A stretch of DNA of 64,000 nucleotides. Source: Promicromonospora sp. MEB111. Lineage in GTDB: Bacteria > Actinomycetota > Actinomycetes > Actinomycetales > Cellulomonadaceae. A program made the position numbers and the translations under genes. The notes under the pieces are model-generated. The model was not told the DNA's origin. It saw nothing but the letters and a program-made list of their open reading frames with translations, and did not search any database. Each line of letters opens with the position of its first letter. Position 1 is the first letter of the stretch. The DNA lies in NCBI RefSeq assembly GCF_030209445.1, contig NZ_JARVSD010000016.1, positions 310,001-374,000 on the forward strand, read 5' to 3'. This document shows positions 52,961 through 62,347 of this stretch, in pieces.

Positions 52961-54289
52961 ATGAACACCAACGAGAACGGCGACCCCGGCGTACAGGGCA
53001 AGGACGTACCAGGCCAGGACGAGGCGTTCGAGCTGCCTGCCGCCGCGTGGCGCGCCCGGCGTCGGACCGGATGGCTCGGTGCGGCTGCCGCGGTGGCCCT
53101 CGTCGCCGTCGGGGGCGGCGGGTACCTGGCGGGCGCCGTGGGGGCCGGTGGCCCCGACGGCGTGAGCGAGAGCACGGCCGAGGCGCCGATCATGCTGAAC
53201 GCCCCGGTCGGTGCGGCGGACTCGCGCGGCGCCGAGCCAGCGCCCGGACCGATGGCAGCAACGGACACGGGTATGGCGGCCGAGAGTGCCGACCAGAAGT
53301 CGTCGTACCCGTACGGCTTCTGGGGCCGCACCGTGTTCCACGCGGGTGACGGCCTGTCGACGTCGGGCTCGGAGGCCGAGGCGTTCGGCCTCGACCCCGC
53401 CGGAGTCCTGTCGGCCGAGACGGCGCGCCGTGTGGGCGACACGCTCGGTGCCTCCGGGGAGCCGCGCCAGGAGGGTGGTTCCTGGGTGGTCGGCCCGGCC
53501 GACGGCAACGGCCCGACGGTCCACGTCTACGCGGACGGCTCGGGGAGTTTCGACTTCTACGACCCGGCGCGCGACCCGTGGTCCTGCCCGGTCTCCCCGG
53601 GCACGGCCGAGCCGGGTACGACCGGCGAGGCAGGCACCGACAGCCCGGAGATCCTCCCGGCCCCGGACTGCCCGACCGTGACGCCCGACGCGGCCCCGGC
53701 CATGGGCGACGCCGTCGCCGCGCTGCGGGACGTGATGGACCGCCTCGGCGTCGACCCTGCGGGCTTCGAGCTGGAGGCGGGCGAGTCGAATGAAGGCGAC
53801 CCGTGGCGCTACGTCACGGCGTGGCAGGTGGTCGAGGGGCAGCGCACGGGGCTGTCATGGAGCGCGTCGGTGTCGGCGTCCGGCATCACGAACCTGTACG
53901 GCTTCCTCGCCGAGACGATCTCGCTCGGCCAGTACCCGGTGGTGAGCGAGACCGAGGCCGTGGAGCGCCTGGGTGACCCGCGGTTCGGCGCCTCGGGCGG
54001 CATGATCGCGCAGGCGGCGGACGCCCGCACCGCACAGGAGGGTGACACGGCCAGCAGCGACATGATGCCCGCCCCGAACCCGACGGTGCCCCCCACCCCG
54101 ACCCCGGGCGCCCAGATCGCCTGGCCGGTGACTGACGTGACGATCACGTCGGGCCGTCTCGGTGTGGCGCAGCAGTCCATGCCGGACGGCGCGGTGCTGC
54201 TGCTCCCGGCCTACGAGCTCCGGGACGCCGACGGCAACGTCTGGCCGGTCCTTGCGGTCGCCGATGACGTACTCGACTTCAGACGTTGA
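52961..54289 (+). CDS. Membrane-anchored hypothetical protein, 442 aa
   Basis: A short N-terminal cytoplasmic part (about 36 aa) is followed by one membrane helix (WLGAAAAVALVAVGGGGYLAG). A long extracytoplasmic part with Ala/Gly/Thr-Pro-rich linkers (PNPTVPPTPTPGAQ) and two Cys (WSCPV, PDCPT) follows. The ends AWPVTDVTITSGRL and VLLLPAYELRDADGNVWPVLAVAD look like a beta-sheet module. The layout is that of actinobacterial proteins encoded next to ECF sigma factors; no sigma gene is present here. GGAGG precedes the ATG. Confidence 0.78.
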   Translation: MNTNENGDPGVQGKDVPGQDEAFELPAAAWRARRRTGWLGAAAAVALVAVGGGGYLAGAVGAGGPDGVSESTAEAPIMLNAPVGAADSRGAEPAPGPMAATDTGMAAESADQKSSYPYGFWGRTVFHAGDGLSTSGSEAEAFGLDPAGVLSAETARRVGDTLGASGEPRQEGGSWVVGPADGNGPTVHVYADGSGSFDFYDPARDPWSCPVSPGTAEPGTTGEAGTDSPEILPAPDCPTVTPDAAPAMGDAVAALRDVMDRLGVDPAGFELEAGESNEGDPWRYVTAWQVVEGQRTGLSWSASVSASGITNLYGFLAETISLGQYPVVSETEAVERLGDPRFGASGGMIAQAADARTAQEGDTASSDMMPAPNPTVPPTPTPGAQIAWPVTDVTITSGRLGVAQQSMPDGAVLLLPAYELRDADGNVWPVLAVADDVLDFRR

Positions 54290-54474
54290 ACTGCGCATTG
54301 TTGCCCTGACCTGCTAGTTCGCCCTTCGGCCGAGCGCTGCGGGGGAATCAGGGCGGCGTACCGCTCCCCGCCGAGAGGATGCAATCGAACCACGGCGGGA
54401 TGTCACGGTGCCGTATGGAACGTGCCCATGGTCTGCAACGTGGCTACCGCCGACATGATCAGCTCGTCTTCGCT
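54290..54474. other. Gap after the membrane protein
   Basis: No gene recognised; leads into repeat copy D. Confidence 0.4.
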
Positions 54475-54604
54475 GCTGTCGAGCGACTACGAGGACCGCC
54501 GGCCCGACGTCACACCCGCGACTGGGACCGACCCCCGAAGCGCTGGCCTGAGCCAACAGTCACCCCGCCGGAGCCTCGCCTCCCGCACCTTCGATACCCC
54601 GCAC
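54475..54604. repeat. Direct repeat R2, copy D
   Basis: Partner of 52033-52163, same direction. The two copies bracket 2.3 kb holding the recombinase relic and the 442-aa gene. Confidence 0.8.
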
Positions 54605-54780
54605 GTACTGCGCAGGTTTCTTGTCGCGCACTGGGGACTCAAGGTTCTGGCGGCGAAGTTCTACAAGGTGAACCGTGAGAGCCTCACGCGCGCCTGTCTG
54701 CACGGCTGGACGCACCGAATGCTTCGCACACGTCGTCGGGGGCGAGTCGATCCTCGCGGCGGCGTCAGCCCAAGGACTGA
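54605..54780. other. Gap between repeat D and the second LAL gene
   Basis: Unlike copy C, copy D continues into a protein-like frame (RRFLVAHWGLKVLAAKFYKVNRES), possibly the continuation of a lost gene. Nothing is recognised. Confidence 0.3.
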
Positions 54781-57708
54781 CTACCCGGATCTCGGCCGGG
54801 GACGGAACGATCCGAGAGCCGGAGAAAGTGCTCGGCGACCTCGCGTCTTCACGCCCCATTTGGCGTAGATATGGCGGATGTACGTGACGACTGTGTGTGG
54901 CGACAACAACAGATCGTCGGCTATCTGCTGGGTCGTGAGCCCGGCGTAGATACGCTGCGCGACCTGGTGTTCACGAGATGACAACCCCGAAGCGTCCCTG
55001 CTCGTGGATCTCAGCCGCCTGTGGACTCCTCGACTGCGCAGGGAGTGCAGGATCCTGCTTGCGTCGCGGGTCGCGCCGTGGTCGTCGAAAAGTCGCATGG
55101 CTTCTGTGAGCGCGTTCGTGGCGGCCTCTCGGTCGAGGGAGAACATCCCGGCGGCCTCCAGCACCTGAGCTGTCACGAGTGGGCGGCGCACGGTGCCGAG
55201 CAAGTCAGCTGCGGCCCTGAGGTCGGCAGACGAACGGTCCCGGATGCCACGCGTCGCGGTAGCCACGGCGCGAACCAGAGAGCTCTCGGGGTTGAGATCG
55301 GCTCGTTCCTGGGCCACGGCTGCCACGAGATCCAGCGAGGGACGCTCATCCACCCGATGACAGATGAGGGCCAGCATGATGTCGTCCGCGAAGTCTGCCG
55401 GGGTCGTCATCGACGGGCTTGCCTCGCGTAGCGACGCCAGCGCCAGGCCAGCGTGTTGGTAGGCGTCGTGTGGCCGCCCCCGGTCCATGGCTTCCAGAGC
55501 CAGGCTCCATCGGCCGGTCTTGGTGAGCCCCGCCCCGTCAGCGAGCTGCTGGATGAGTGGACGGATGGTGTCCCGGAGCTCGACGTCGCCGGTCCGCAGG
55601 GAGATTCGGTGGAGCACGACGCCGGCGGTCGCGTTGGTGAAGTCGCCGAGCCCGAGTCTCGCTGCGAGGTCCACAACTGTCTCTGCTTGTGTGCGAGCCT
55701 CTTCGAGCCGGCCAAGATCGTGGAGGATGCGTGTGCGAAGCATCATCCAGTACGCCTCGGCGATCACGTTCTTCGCCGTCCGCGTCTCGGCCAGGCCGTC
55801 CTCGGTCAGGCGAAGAGCCTCCTCGCAGTGACCGGTGCTGTTCCGCATGAACGGGAGCCACAGACCCTCCGGCAGCCATAGACCTGCGAGAGTACCTGTT
55901 CGCGCTATCCGTGCGAGAGCGTGCCGCTGCAGCTTCTCGGCCCGGTCGAAGTGGTTCTCGTAGAAGACCAGGACTGACTCGGTCGCGTCGATCGTGGCCA
56001 GCGCGAGCCCGTCCCGGTCGTCGTCGGCGACCGCTCGCCCCTGTTCCAGACTGGTGCGGGTCCCGCCGCAGTCGGCCTTGTTGGCGAAGTTGAGGGCACG
56101 GACAGCGAGCAGCTGGACCTTTGTCTCATCGGAGAGGCCCGGGATCTCCAAGGCGGCCGAGGTCTCAACGATCGCCTGTTCGAAGCTCGACTCGGTGAGC
56201 TGGCGTGCCAGAGCCAGGCCGACGCGAGCACGTGCGTCCGCGCTCAGGAGCGGCCGCAGCGTGCGGATGATCTCCATGGCGTCCTCGACGAGACCGCCGG
56301 CAAGGACGAGTGGCAGCAGGTTTGCGACCTGCTCGGCGTGGCTCCGGTTCCCGCTGGTCAGCCGCGCACCGAGAATGACGAGGTCGGCCGCGCCGCGCAT
56401 GTCGATGCTGGAGAGCTGTCTCGCCGCGGCGAAGAGCAGGTCGATGGAATCGTCGTCGCCGGCCTCGACCACTGACACGATCGTTGTCGCGAGGGTGGCG
56501 ACACCCTCTCCCGCACGGAGGCGACTGTGCAGCACCTCCCGTGCCATCGCGCGGCGCAGTGTGGGGGAAAGGCTGTCCCTGGCTGCCGACTGCACGGTGT
56601 CGTGGCGGAACGCGAACGAGCTGCCGCGGTCGACGATGAAGCCGAGGTCAAGAAGTTCTTGAACAGCAGGTGCCGCCTCGGTCGCGGTCCGGCCGAGGAT
56701 CTCCAGTACGCCGCTGAGCGGGAAGTCTCGCCCGTAGAGAGACCCCACCTGGGCTACCCGCAGAGCGTCGTGGCTCAGGTGGCGCAGGCGGTCGCGGATC
56801 GAGGTTCCGAAGCGAGCAGGGATCGTCTCGTCGTCAACATCGACCATGCCGCGCCCTGACCGCAGCAGCCCTTCCTCCTGCAGCCCCTGCAGGAGCTCGA
56901 GGACAAGCAGCGGGAATCCTGCCGCTCGCTTCATCGCGTTCTCCACCCCAGGCCCCGGTACCCGGCCGAGGGCATCGCGCGCCATCGCGTCCACGGCCGC
57001 CGGGTCGAGGGGTTGCAGCTCGACGATCGAGCCCACGTCGGCGATCTGGGACATGAAGCGTTGATGGGCGGTGCTGTAGACCCCGGTACGGGTAGCCAGC
57101 AGCCAGCAGATCGGAACGCCCTGGAGGTCACGGATGAGGGCCGTGAGAGCTCCGAGCGAGCCCGCGTCGAGCCACTGCAGATCGTCGACGACGACGAGCA
57201 CTCCCGACGGGCTGGCGGCCACTTCCAGTTTCTCGGCGATCATTCGTGTCAGCCAGTACTGGGGGGCGACGCCCTGCATGACGGATGCCAGGTCGCTCGT
57301 CGCCACGAGTGGCGGATCGGTGCGGGACACGGCCTCGATGAGGGCGCCGAGCGGCGTCATGGCGGAGTCGATGTCCGGTGCGACGACCACAGTCGGCCAG
57401 CCGCGGCCGTCCGCGAGCTCGAGGGCATGCTGGAGCAAGCGGGTCTTGCCGATGCCTGGGTCCCCGGAGAGCACGGTGACAGCGCGCTTGCCCGAAACGG
57501 CTGCCTCGAACCCGTGCTCGATCCCGTCGGCCTCGTGCCGTCGGCCGCGGATGGGCACACGGTACCGGCCGGCCCAGTTCCCAGATAACGCGTCGTGGCC
57601 GATTCGGCGCGCCCGTCCGCCGTCAGCCAGCACCCTGTCAAAGATACGGCACGGCACGCGTGCGAGTGCCCCACCGGTGACATCGCTCGCACCATCCGCG
57701 CCGGGCAT
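54781..57708 (-). CDS. LAL-type LuxR-family regulator 2
   Basis: The 975-aa regulator has an AAA/STAND ATPase (Walker A SGDPGIGKTRLLQHA near residue 82; VLVVVDDLQWLDAG Walker B), a long helical repeat region and a C-terminal LuxR HTH (LSSREHQVAQRIYAGLTTQQIADDLLLSPHTVVTYIRHIYAKWGVKTR). The first 50 residues before VPIRGRRHE may not be translated. It diverges from the 188-aa/oxidoreductase pair, its probable target. Confidence 0.9.
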   Translation of the reverse strand: MPGADGASDVTGGALARVPCRIFDRVLADGGRARRIGHDALSGNWAGRYRVPIRGRRHEADGIEHGFEAAVSGKRAVTVLSGDPGIGKTRLLQHALELADGRGWPTVVVAPDIDSAMTPLGALIEAVSRTDPPLVATSDLASVMQGVAPQYWLTRMIAEKLEVAASPSGVLVVVDDLQWLDAGSLGALTALIRDLQGVPICWLLATRTGVYSTAHQRFMSQIADVGSIVELQPLDPAAVDAMARDALGRVPGPGVENAMKRAAGFPLLVLELLQGLQEEGLLRSGRGMVDVDDETIPARFGTSIRDRLRHLSHDALRVAQVGSLYGRDFPLSGVLEILGRTATEAAPAVQELLDLGFIVDRGSSFAFRHDTVQSAARDSLSPTLRRAMAREVLHSRLRAGEGVATLATTIVSVVEAGDDDSIDLLFAAARQLSSIDMRGAADLVILGARLTSGNRSHAEQVANLLPLVLAGGLVEDAMEIIRTLRPLLSADARARVGLALARQLTESSFEQAIVETSAALEIPGLSDETKVQLLAVRALNFANKADCGGTRTSLEQGRAVADDDRDGLALATIDATESVLVFYENHFDRAEKLQRHALARIARTGTLAGLWLPEGLWLPFMRNSTGHCEEALRLTEDGLAETRTAKNVIAEAYWMMLRTRILHDLGRLEEARTQAETVVDLAARLGLGDFTNATAGVVLHRISLRTGDVELRDTIRPLIQQLADGAGLTKTGRWSLALEAMDRGRPHDAYQHAGLALASLREASPSMTTPADFADDIMLALICHRVDERPSLDLVAAVAQERADLNPESSLVRAVATATRGIRDRSSADLRAAADLLGTVRRPLVTAQVLEAAGMFSLDREAATNALTEAMRLFDDHGATRDASRILHSLRSRGVHRRLRSTSRDASGLSSREHQVAQRIYAGLTTQQIADDLLLSPHTVVTYIRHIYAKWGVKTRGRRALSPALGSFRPRPRSG

Positions 57709-57812
57709 GCGAGGTGAGCTCTCAGGACGGGGGATGTGGGAGCCGTCGTCGCGAAACTACTTTCCTCATGCGGGTCTCACACCCGATGACGTGGCCTCGG
57801 TCACGCATCCGC

Positions 57813-57826
57813 GCCGGAGATCCGGC
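57813..57826. promoter_or_regulatory. Candidate operator of the second LAL locus
   Basis: GCCGGA-GA-TCCGGC is a perfect 6+2+6 inverted repeat 22 bp before the 188-aa gene start. Confidence 0.4.
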
Positions 57827-57847
57827 ACAACTGGAAGGAAGAGTCCG

Positions 57848-58414
57848 ATGAGTGTTGTTGTCCGCGAAGACCTCGTGCTGTCCCACGCCGTGGTCACCGC
57901 TGATGTGACCGCCCCGTTCGACCACGTCGACATCGAGCAGTGGCTGAAGACCCTGCCGACCCACGAGTACCAGCGTTGTGCGCCCGGCGACCACAAGGCC
58001 GCCGGCTACACGGTGGACGACGACGGCACCCCGATGTCGATCAACGTCGAGATGATCGGCACCGGGCTGGTCATCCAGCAGTACCGCTACGAGGTGGCGG
58101 GACCGCACTACTGCAAGATGGTGTCGCTGTCCGACGTGTACTCGGCGGCTGGCTGGACCACGACGCAGGTCATCTGGGAGCTCAGGATCGAGCAGCTCGA
58201 GGGCGACCAGCTCCGGTACGTGAACACCGTCACGTCGCACCCGACCGAGGACTTCCTGAAGTTCATCATCGAGAACGGTCAGACGTTCGAGGACGCTGCC
58301 GCTGCTCGTCAGCACGCTTCCGGTGAGCACTGCCTGCTCGAGACCCCGCACTATGCGCAGAGCATCGCGAACTTCGCGAAGGCGCGCGCTGCCGAAGCCC
58401 CGAGCGAGGCCTGA
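57848..58414 (+). CDS. Hypothetical protein, 188 aa (possible SRPBCC-like)
   Basis: This is an intact soluble protein: N-terminal VTADVTAPFDHVDIEQWLKTLPTHEYQRC, then alternating strands (INVEMIGTGLVIQQYRYEV; GPHYCKMVSLSDVYSA; TQVIWELRIEQLEGDQLRYVNTV) and a helical tail. The strand pattern resembles ligand-binding SRPBCC or calycin folds, but no named family is recognised. It has an AAGGAAG site upstream and precedes a quinone oxidoreductase through a hairpin. Confidence 0.75.
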   Translation: MSVVVREDLVLSHAVVTADVTAPFDHVDIEQWLKTLPTHEYQRCAPGDHKAAGYTVDDDGTPMSINVEMIGTGLVIQQYRYEVAGPHYCKMVSLSDVYSAAGWTTTQVIWELRIEQLEGDQLRYVNTVTSHPTEDFLKFIIENGQTFEDAAAARQHASGEHCLLETPHYAQSIANFAKARAAEAPSEA

Positions 58415-58453
58415 GCCACGCCGCGAGAACCCCTGACGAGCACCAGGTAGCCA

Positions 58454-58490
58454 GGTGACCGGAGGGGAGCCACAAGCCCCTCCGGTCACC
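58454..58490 (+). terminator. Hairpin between the 188-aa gene and the oxidoreductase
   Basis: Arms 58454-58467 (GGTGACCGGAGGGG) and 58477-58490 form a perfect 14-bp stem with a 9-nt loop. It would reduce read-through into the oxidoreductase or act as a processing site. Confidence 0.75.
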
Positions 58491-58515
58491 GACGCCTGTG
58501 GAAGGAAGCGCATAG

Positions 58516-59508
58516 ATGTCCTCAGCCATACGGTTCGATCGCCCCGGAGGCCCGGACGTTCTGCGCATGGTGCAGGTGGAACAACCAGAACCCGGGCCGG
58601 CCGAGGTACGGATCGAGGTCGCGGCAGCGGGCGTGAACAACGCCGACCTCCTCGAACGCCGAGGCCAGTTCCAGGTACCCCCTGGTGCTCCTCCCGGACT
58701 CGGCCTCGAGTGCGCGGGGACCATCACGGCCGTCGGGCGCGACGTGACCACCTGGCAGCCGGGTGATCAGGTCTGCGCACTGGTCGCGGGAGGCGCCTAC
58801 GCGGAAGAGGTGATCGCACCCGCCGCGCAGGTGATGCCGGTCCCCCGAGGCCTCACCCTGATCGAAGCAGCAGCACTGCCCGAGGCCGCCTGCACCGTCT
58901 ACTCCAACCTCGCCATGACCGTCGGCCTCACCGCCGGTCAGACGGTCCTGATCCACGGAGCCGGCGGCGGTGTCGGATCGTTCGCGATCCAATGGGCGAC
59001 GGCGATCGGCGCTCGCGTCATCACCACAGCAGGGAGCACAGAAAAGACCCGGGCTGCGATCGCGCTCGGGGCCGTCGAGGCGGTCAACTACCGCACCGAC
59101 GACTTCGTCACCGCGGCGCTCGACGCGACGGGAGGCGAAGGAGTCGACGCCATCCTCGACATCGTCGGCGCGACCTACCTGCGGCGCAACGTGGAGTGCC
59201 TCGCGCCGGACGGGCACCTGGTCGTCATCTCCGGGTCCGGACCGGTCGCCTTCGATCTCTGGGAGCTCATGGCGCGACGCGCCAGCATCTCAGCGACGCT
59301 CCTGCGAGGCCGCCCCGCGCACCAGAAGGCCGCCATCGTCGCCGGTGTGACCCGCGATGTCATCCCGCTCGTCGAAGCCGGTGCCATCCGCGCCGTCGTC
59401 GACACCGTCTTCCCGATGGAACAGGCCAACCGCGCCCACGAGCTGCTCGAGTCCGGACGGACGGTCGGCAAGGTCATCCTCGAGCCCAGCGGCCACCGGC
59501 CGCGATGA
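58516..59508 (+). CDS. NADPH:quinone oxidoreductase (zinc-free MDR family)
   Basis: The 330-aa medium-chain dehydrogenase has GroES-like opening VEQPEPGPAEVRIEVAAAGVNNADLLERRG, the quinone-reductase motif VLIHGAGGGVGSFAIQWA for NADPH, and the tail MEQANRAHELLESGRTVGKVIL. Zinc ligands are absent, as in QOR/PIG3. GGAAGGAAG lies upstream. It probably responds to the divergent LAL regulator together with the 188-aa gene. Confidence 0.9.
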   Translation: MSSAIRFDRPGGPDVLRMVQVEQPEPGPAEVRIEVAAAGVNNADLLERRGQFQVPPGAPPGLGLECAGTITAVGRDVTTWQPGDQVCALVAGGAYAEEVIAPAAQVMPVPRGLTLIEAAALPEAACTVYSNLAMTVGLTAGQTVLIHGAGGGVGSFAIQWATAIGARVITTAGSTEKTRAAIALGAVEAVNYRTDDFVTAALDATGGEGVDAILDIVGATYLRRNVECLAPDGHLVVISGSGPVAFDLWELMARRASISATLLRGRPAHQKAAIVAGVTRDVIPLVEAGAIRAVVDTVFPMEQANRAHELLESGRTVGKVILEPSGHRPR

Positions 59509-59814
59509 GGAGCCCGTGCCGGGAAGGGTGCCGTGTCCGCCGTCGGCTTGTCCTAGCCACCGGCCGAGCCAGCGGGAGCGGCGAGTCTCCGGATGGAAGT
59601 GTGTTCGCCACTGCACGAGGTGGGCACCCGGCGCGGATCCAGGGTACTGGCGAGCTGCGGCCTTCGCCCTCCCCCACGCTGAAACGCGAGACCATGGCCG
59701 GCGCGCCCGCGTCCGACGGCGCCGGGAACGACCTGACGACCGGCGAGGGGCGGCGGACCGGCCCGAGCCGGACTCACCACCGGCGATGAACGCGCGCGCC
59801 CTCCGGTCAGGCGG
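59509..59814. other. Gene-free gap between convergent genes
   Basis: No gene, repeat or strong terminator seen. Confidence 0.4.
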
Positions 59815-60753
59815 TCAATCGCCCGCTCTGGTCAGCTCGATGGACAGGTCCCAGAGGCGACGGGCGTTGTGGGCGTCGAGCGCGTACTCGGCGACGCCAC
59901 GACGGACCCCTGGCGTGAATGGTTCCGCCTCTTGGCAGTCCTCGAAGTACCTACCGGTGACCCCTTCGACGACCGGCGAGGCAGCCAGCAGGACAGAGGT
60001 TGCGGCGCCTTGCTCGACGGTCTTCTCGGACACACCGGTCGAGCCCTTCGGATCAAAGCTCTGCGGGGGCGTGTCGATGTGGCGGCCGAGGTTGGTGCCC
60101 CAGATCCGGCCAGGGTTCAACGCGTTCACGGTGATCCCGTCCTCGGCCCACCGCTTGGCGGCCTCGATGGCGAAGAGGATGTTCGCGGTCTTGGACTGCG
60201 CATAGGCGAGCCACGGATCGTACGGGCCGGTGGTGAAGTCGTAGTCGTCGAAGCGGACCGGGCCGTTGACGTGCCCGACCGAGCTGAGGACGACCACACG
60301 GGCGCCGCCGCCGGCGGCCAGCGCCCCGTGCAGTCCGACGGCGAGTGCGAAGTGGCCGAGGTGGTTGGTGGCGAACTGAAGCTCGTGGCCGTCGACCGTG
60401 CGCTGCTCGGGGGTGGCCATCACGCCGGCGTTGTTCACAAGGATGTGCAGAGGTCCGCTCCAACCGGCGACGAACTCGCGTACCGAGTCGAGGTCGGCGA
60501 GATCGAGTCGTGCAGCGTGCACCGGAGTTCCGGTGCCGGTCTGGATCTCCTGCGCGGCACGGGTGGCCGCATCGAGGTTGCGCGCGGCGATGGTGACCTC
60601 GGCGCCTGCCGAGGAGAGGGCCCGGGCGGTCTCGTACCCGAGGCCCCCGGCCGCACCGGTGACGAGGGCACGCTTGCCGGTCAGGTCGACGCCGGCGATG
60701 ACCTCGGCGGCGGTGGATGTGGCGCCGTATGGCGTCGTGATGCGCTCTGACAT
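59815..60753 (-). CDS. SDR-family oxidoreductase (TetR-controlled)
   Basis: The 312-aa protein has TGAAGGLG, NNAGVM, catalytic Ser in VVLSSVGHV, YAQSK and the tail ASPVVEGVTGRYFEDCQEAE. It is paralogous to 32281-33231 and similar to WW-domain-oxidoreductase/protochlorophyllide-reductase-like SDRs. It diverges from a TetR gene across two operators. Confidence 0.88.
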   Translation of the reverse strand: MSERITTPYGATSTAAEVIAGVDLTGKRALVTGAAGGLGYETARALSSAGAEVTIAARNLDAATRAAQEIQTGTGTPVHAARLDLADLDSVREFVAGWSGPLHILVNNAGVMATPEQRTVDGHELQFATNHLGHFALAVGLHGALAAGGGARVVVLSSVGHVNGPVRFDDYDFTTGPYDPWLAYAQSKTANILFAIEAAKRWAEDGITVNALNPGRIWGTNLGRHIDTPPQSFDPKGSTGVSEKTVEQGAATSVLLAASPVVEGVTGRYFEDCQEAEPFTPGVRRGVAEYALDAHNARRLWDLSIELTRAGD

Positions 60754-60814
60754 GGTGTTCTGTTCTTCCTGCGGCGGAGAGTGTGCCGAACCGTGTGGCA
60801 CTCGCGATATGCTG

Positions 60815-60834
60815 AAGCGGAGCCGCGTCCGCTT
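60815..60834. promoter_or_regulatory. TetR operator 1 (second SDR pair)
   Basis: AAGCGGA-GCCGCG-TCCGCTT is a perfect 7+6+7 inverted repeat. The half-site is the same as that at 28824-28845, with a spacing 2 bp shorter. Confidence 0.8.
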
Positions 60835-60847
60835 ATGCATCTGTCGT

Positions 60848-60867
60848 AAGCGGAGCCGCGTCCGGAT
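60848..60867. promoter_or_regulatory. TetR operator 2 (second SDR pair)
   Basis: AAGCGGAGCCGCGTCCG is repeated exactly (60848-60864), 33 bp after the first copy; its right half-site is degenerate (GATG instead of CTT). Confidence 0.75.
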
Positions 60868-60882
60868 GCAAGGGAGGAACCG

Positions 60883-61446
60883 ATGGCTCGCACACTTCGC
60901 GCCGATGCCCAGGCCAACTACGAGCGCATTCTGGAGGTCGCCGCCCGCAGCTTTGCGCGCGACGGGGCGGACACGTCGCTCAAGGCGATCGCCGCCGAGG
61001 CCGGCGTCGGCATCGGCACCCTGTACCGCCGTTTTCCCACTCGTGACGATCTGATCGAGGCCACGTACCGGCAGGAGACCGACCGCTTGCAGACCTCCGC
61101 GGGCGCTCTTCTCGCACAGCTTCAGCCGGTGCCGGCGCTGCGGGCGTGGATGGAGCAGTTCGTGGATTACATGCTCACCAAGCGGGGCATGGCCGACGCG
61201 CTGCCGGCGATCCTCGCGTCGCAGGAGGGGCTGCGTGCGCACAGCCGCGACGCCCTCGGCCGCGCCGTCGCCGAGCTCCTGAACGCGGGGGTCAGCGCCG
61301 GCGTGATTCGGGCTGATGCAGACGCCAGCGACACGCTCATGGGTTTGGGAGGGATCACATTGATCAGCGGGCATGAGCACCAGCGCGAGCTCGCCTCCCG
61401 GCTCATCACCCTTCTGATCGATGGGCTCGTCGCGACCCGTCTCTAG
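60883..61446 (+). CDS. TetR-family repressor (second SDR pair)
   Basis: The 187-aa protein has the HTH TSLKAIAAEAGVGIGTLYRRFPTRDDLI and a helical C-terminal domain (SBP56/TetR_C_11-like). GGGAGGAA precedes the ATG. It represses the divergent SDR and itself. Its 3' end overlaps the convergent EamA gene by 41 bp. Confidence 0.9.
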   Translation: MARTLRADAQANYERILEVAARSFARDGADTSLKAIAAEAGVGIGTLYRRFPTRDDLIEATYRQETDRLQTSAGALLAQLQPVPALRAWMEQFVDYMLTKRGMADALPAILASQEGLRAHSRDALGRAVAELLNAGVSAGVIRADADASDTLMGLGGITLISGHEHQRELASRLITLLIDGLVATRL

Positions 61447-62347
61447 CGGGCGCCGCAGTCGGCCTCTTCTTGCGCAGGACGAGGGCGGCGCCGACAAGGA
61501 TCAGGGCGCTGCTGAGAGCCTGCAGCAGGGTGATGCTCTCGCCAAGGACGAGGAAGCCGGCCAGCACCGCGATGATCGGGGATGCGTAGGTGGTCAACGA
61601 CGCGATGGTCGGACCGGAACGTCTGATGAGCGCGAAGAACGTGGTGAACCCGGCCGCACTGCACGCCGATCCGAGCACCAGCAGGGCGACCCACGTCGTC
61701 GGCGTGGGCACGGTAACGGGCTCCGCGACGAGGGCGAGAGCCACCAGGATCGGTGCAGCGATGAGGATCATCGCCGCGGTAGTCGTGAGCGAGTCGGCAT
61801 CGGCGAAGAGGCGGGAGATCAGGACGGCGCCGACGGCGTAGCTGAGGGCGGCGCCGACGATCAGCAGCGCAGACGGGCCTGTGAGTTCAATGCCGAGGAG
61901 GACGCCCACGCCCGTGATTCCGATCACCAGTCCCAACCAGCCCGTGAGAGCCAGGCCGTGGTCGCGCACGAGGATCAGAGTGATCACGGCGACGAAGATC
62001 GGCTCGAGGGCGATCAGGACCCCGGCCGTCCCGGATGGCACGTCTTCCTGGCCGAATGTGATCAGGCTGACCGGCAGCACGACCTCGACGATCGCGACGA
62101 GAAGCAATGCCCTCCACCGTGTGATGAGGAGGCGCCAGCGTCCGCCTCGAAGCAGCACGGGCCCCAGGACGAGGCCGGCGATGATCGTGCGGCCCGCCGC
62201 GATCCAGAGCGGGCCGATCTCCCGCAGCGCGATGTCGTTGAACAGGTAGGGAATCCCCCACAGCACCGACACCACGACGAAGAGCAGCCAGCCGGGGGGC
62301 TTCGATCGCCGGTCGGAGCGGGCAAGGCTGCGAGTGTTCAGGACCAT
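61406..62347 (-). CDS. EamA/DMT-family transporter
   Basis: The 313-aa inner-membrane protein has ten helices in two EamA repeats (VVVSVLWGIPYLFNDIALREIGPLWIAAGR; LIVGAALSYAVGAVLI). DMT members export amino acids or metabolites. It has a charged C-terminal tail and a tail-to-tail overlap with the TetR gene. Confidence 0.88.
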   Translation of the reverse strand: MVLNTRSLARSDRRSKPPGWLLFVVVSVLWGIPYLFNDIALREIGPLWIAAGRTIIAGLVLGPVLLRGGRWRLLITRWRALLLVAIVEVVLPVSLITFGQEDVPSGTAGVLIALEPIFVAVITLILVRDHGLALTGWLGLVIGITGVGVLLGIELTGPSALLIVGAALSYAVGAVLISRLFADADSLTTTAAMILIAAPILVALALVAEPVTVPTPTTWVALLVLGSACSAAGFTTFFALIRRSGPTIASLTTYASPIIAVLAGFLVLGESITLLQALSSALILVGAALVLRKKRPTAAPARDGSRRAHRSEG

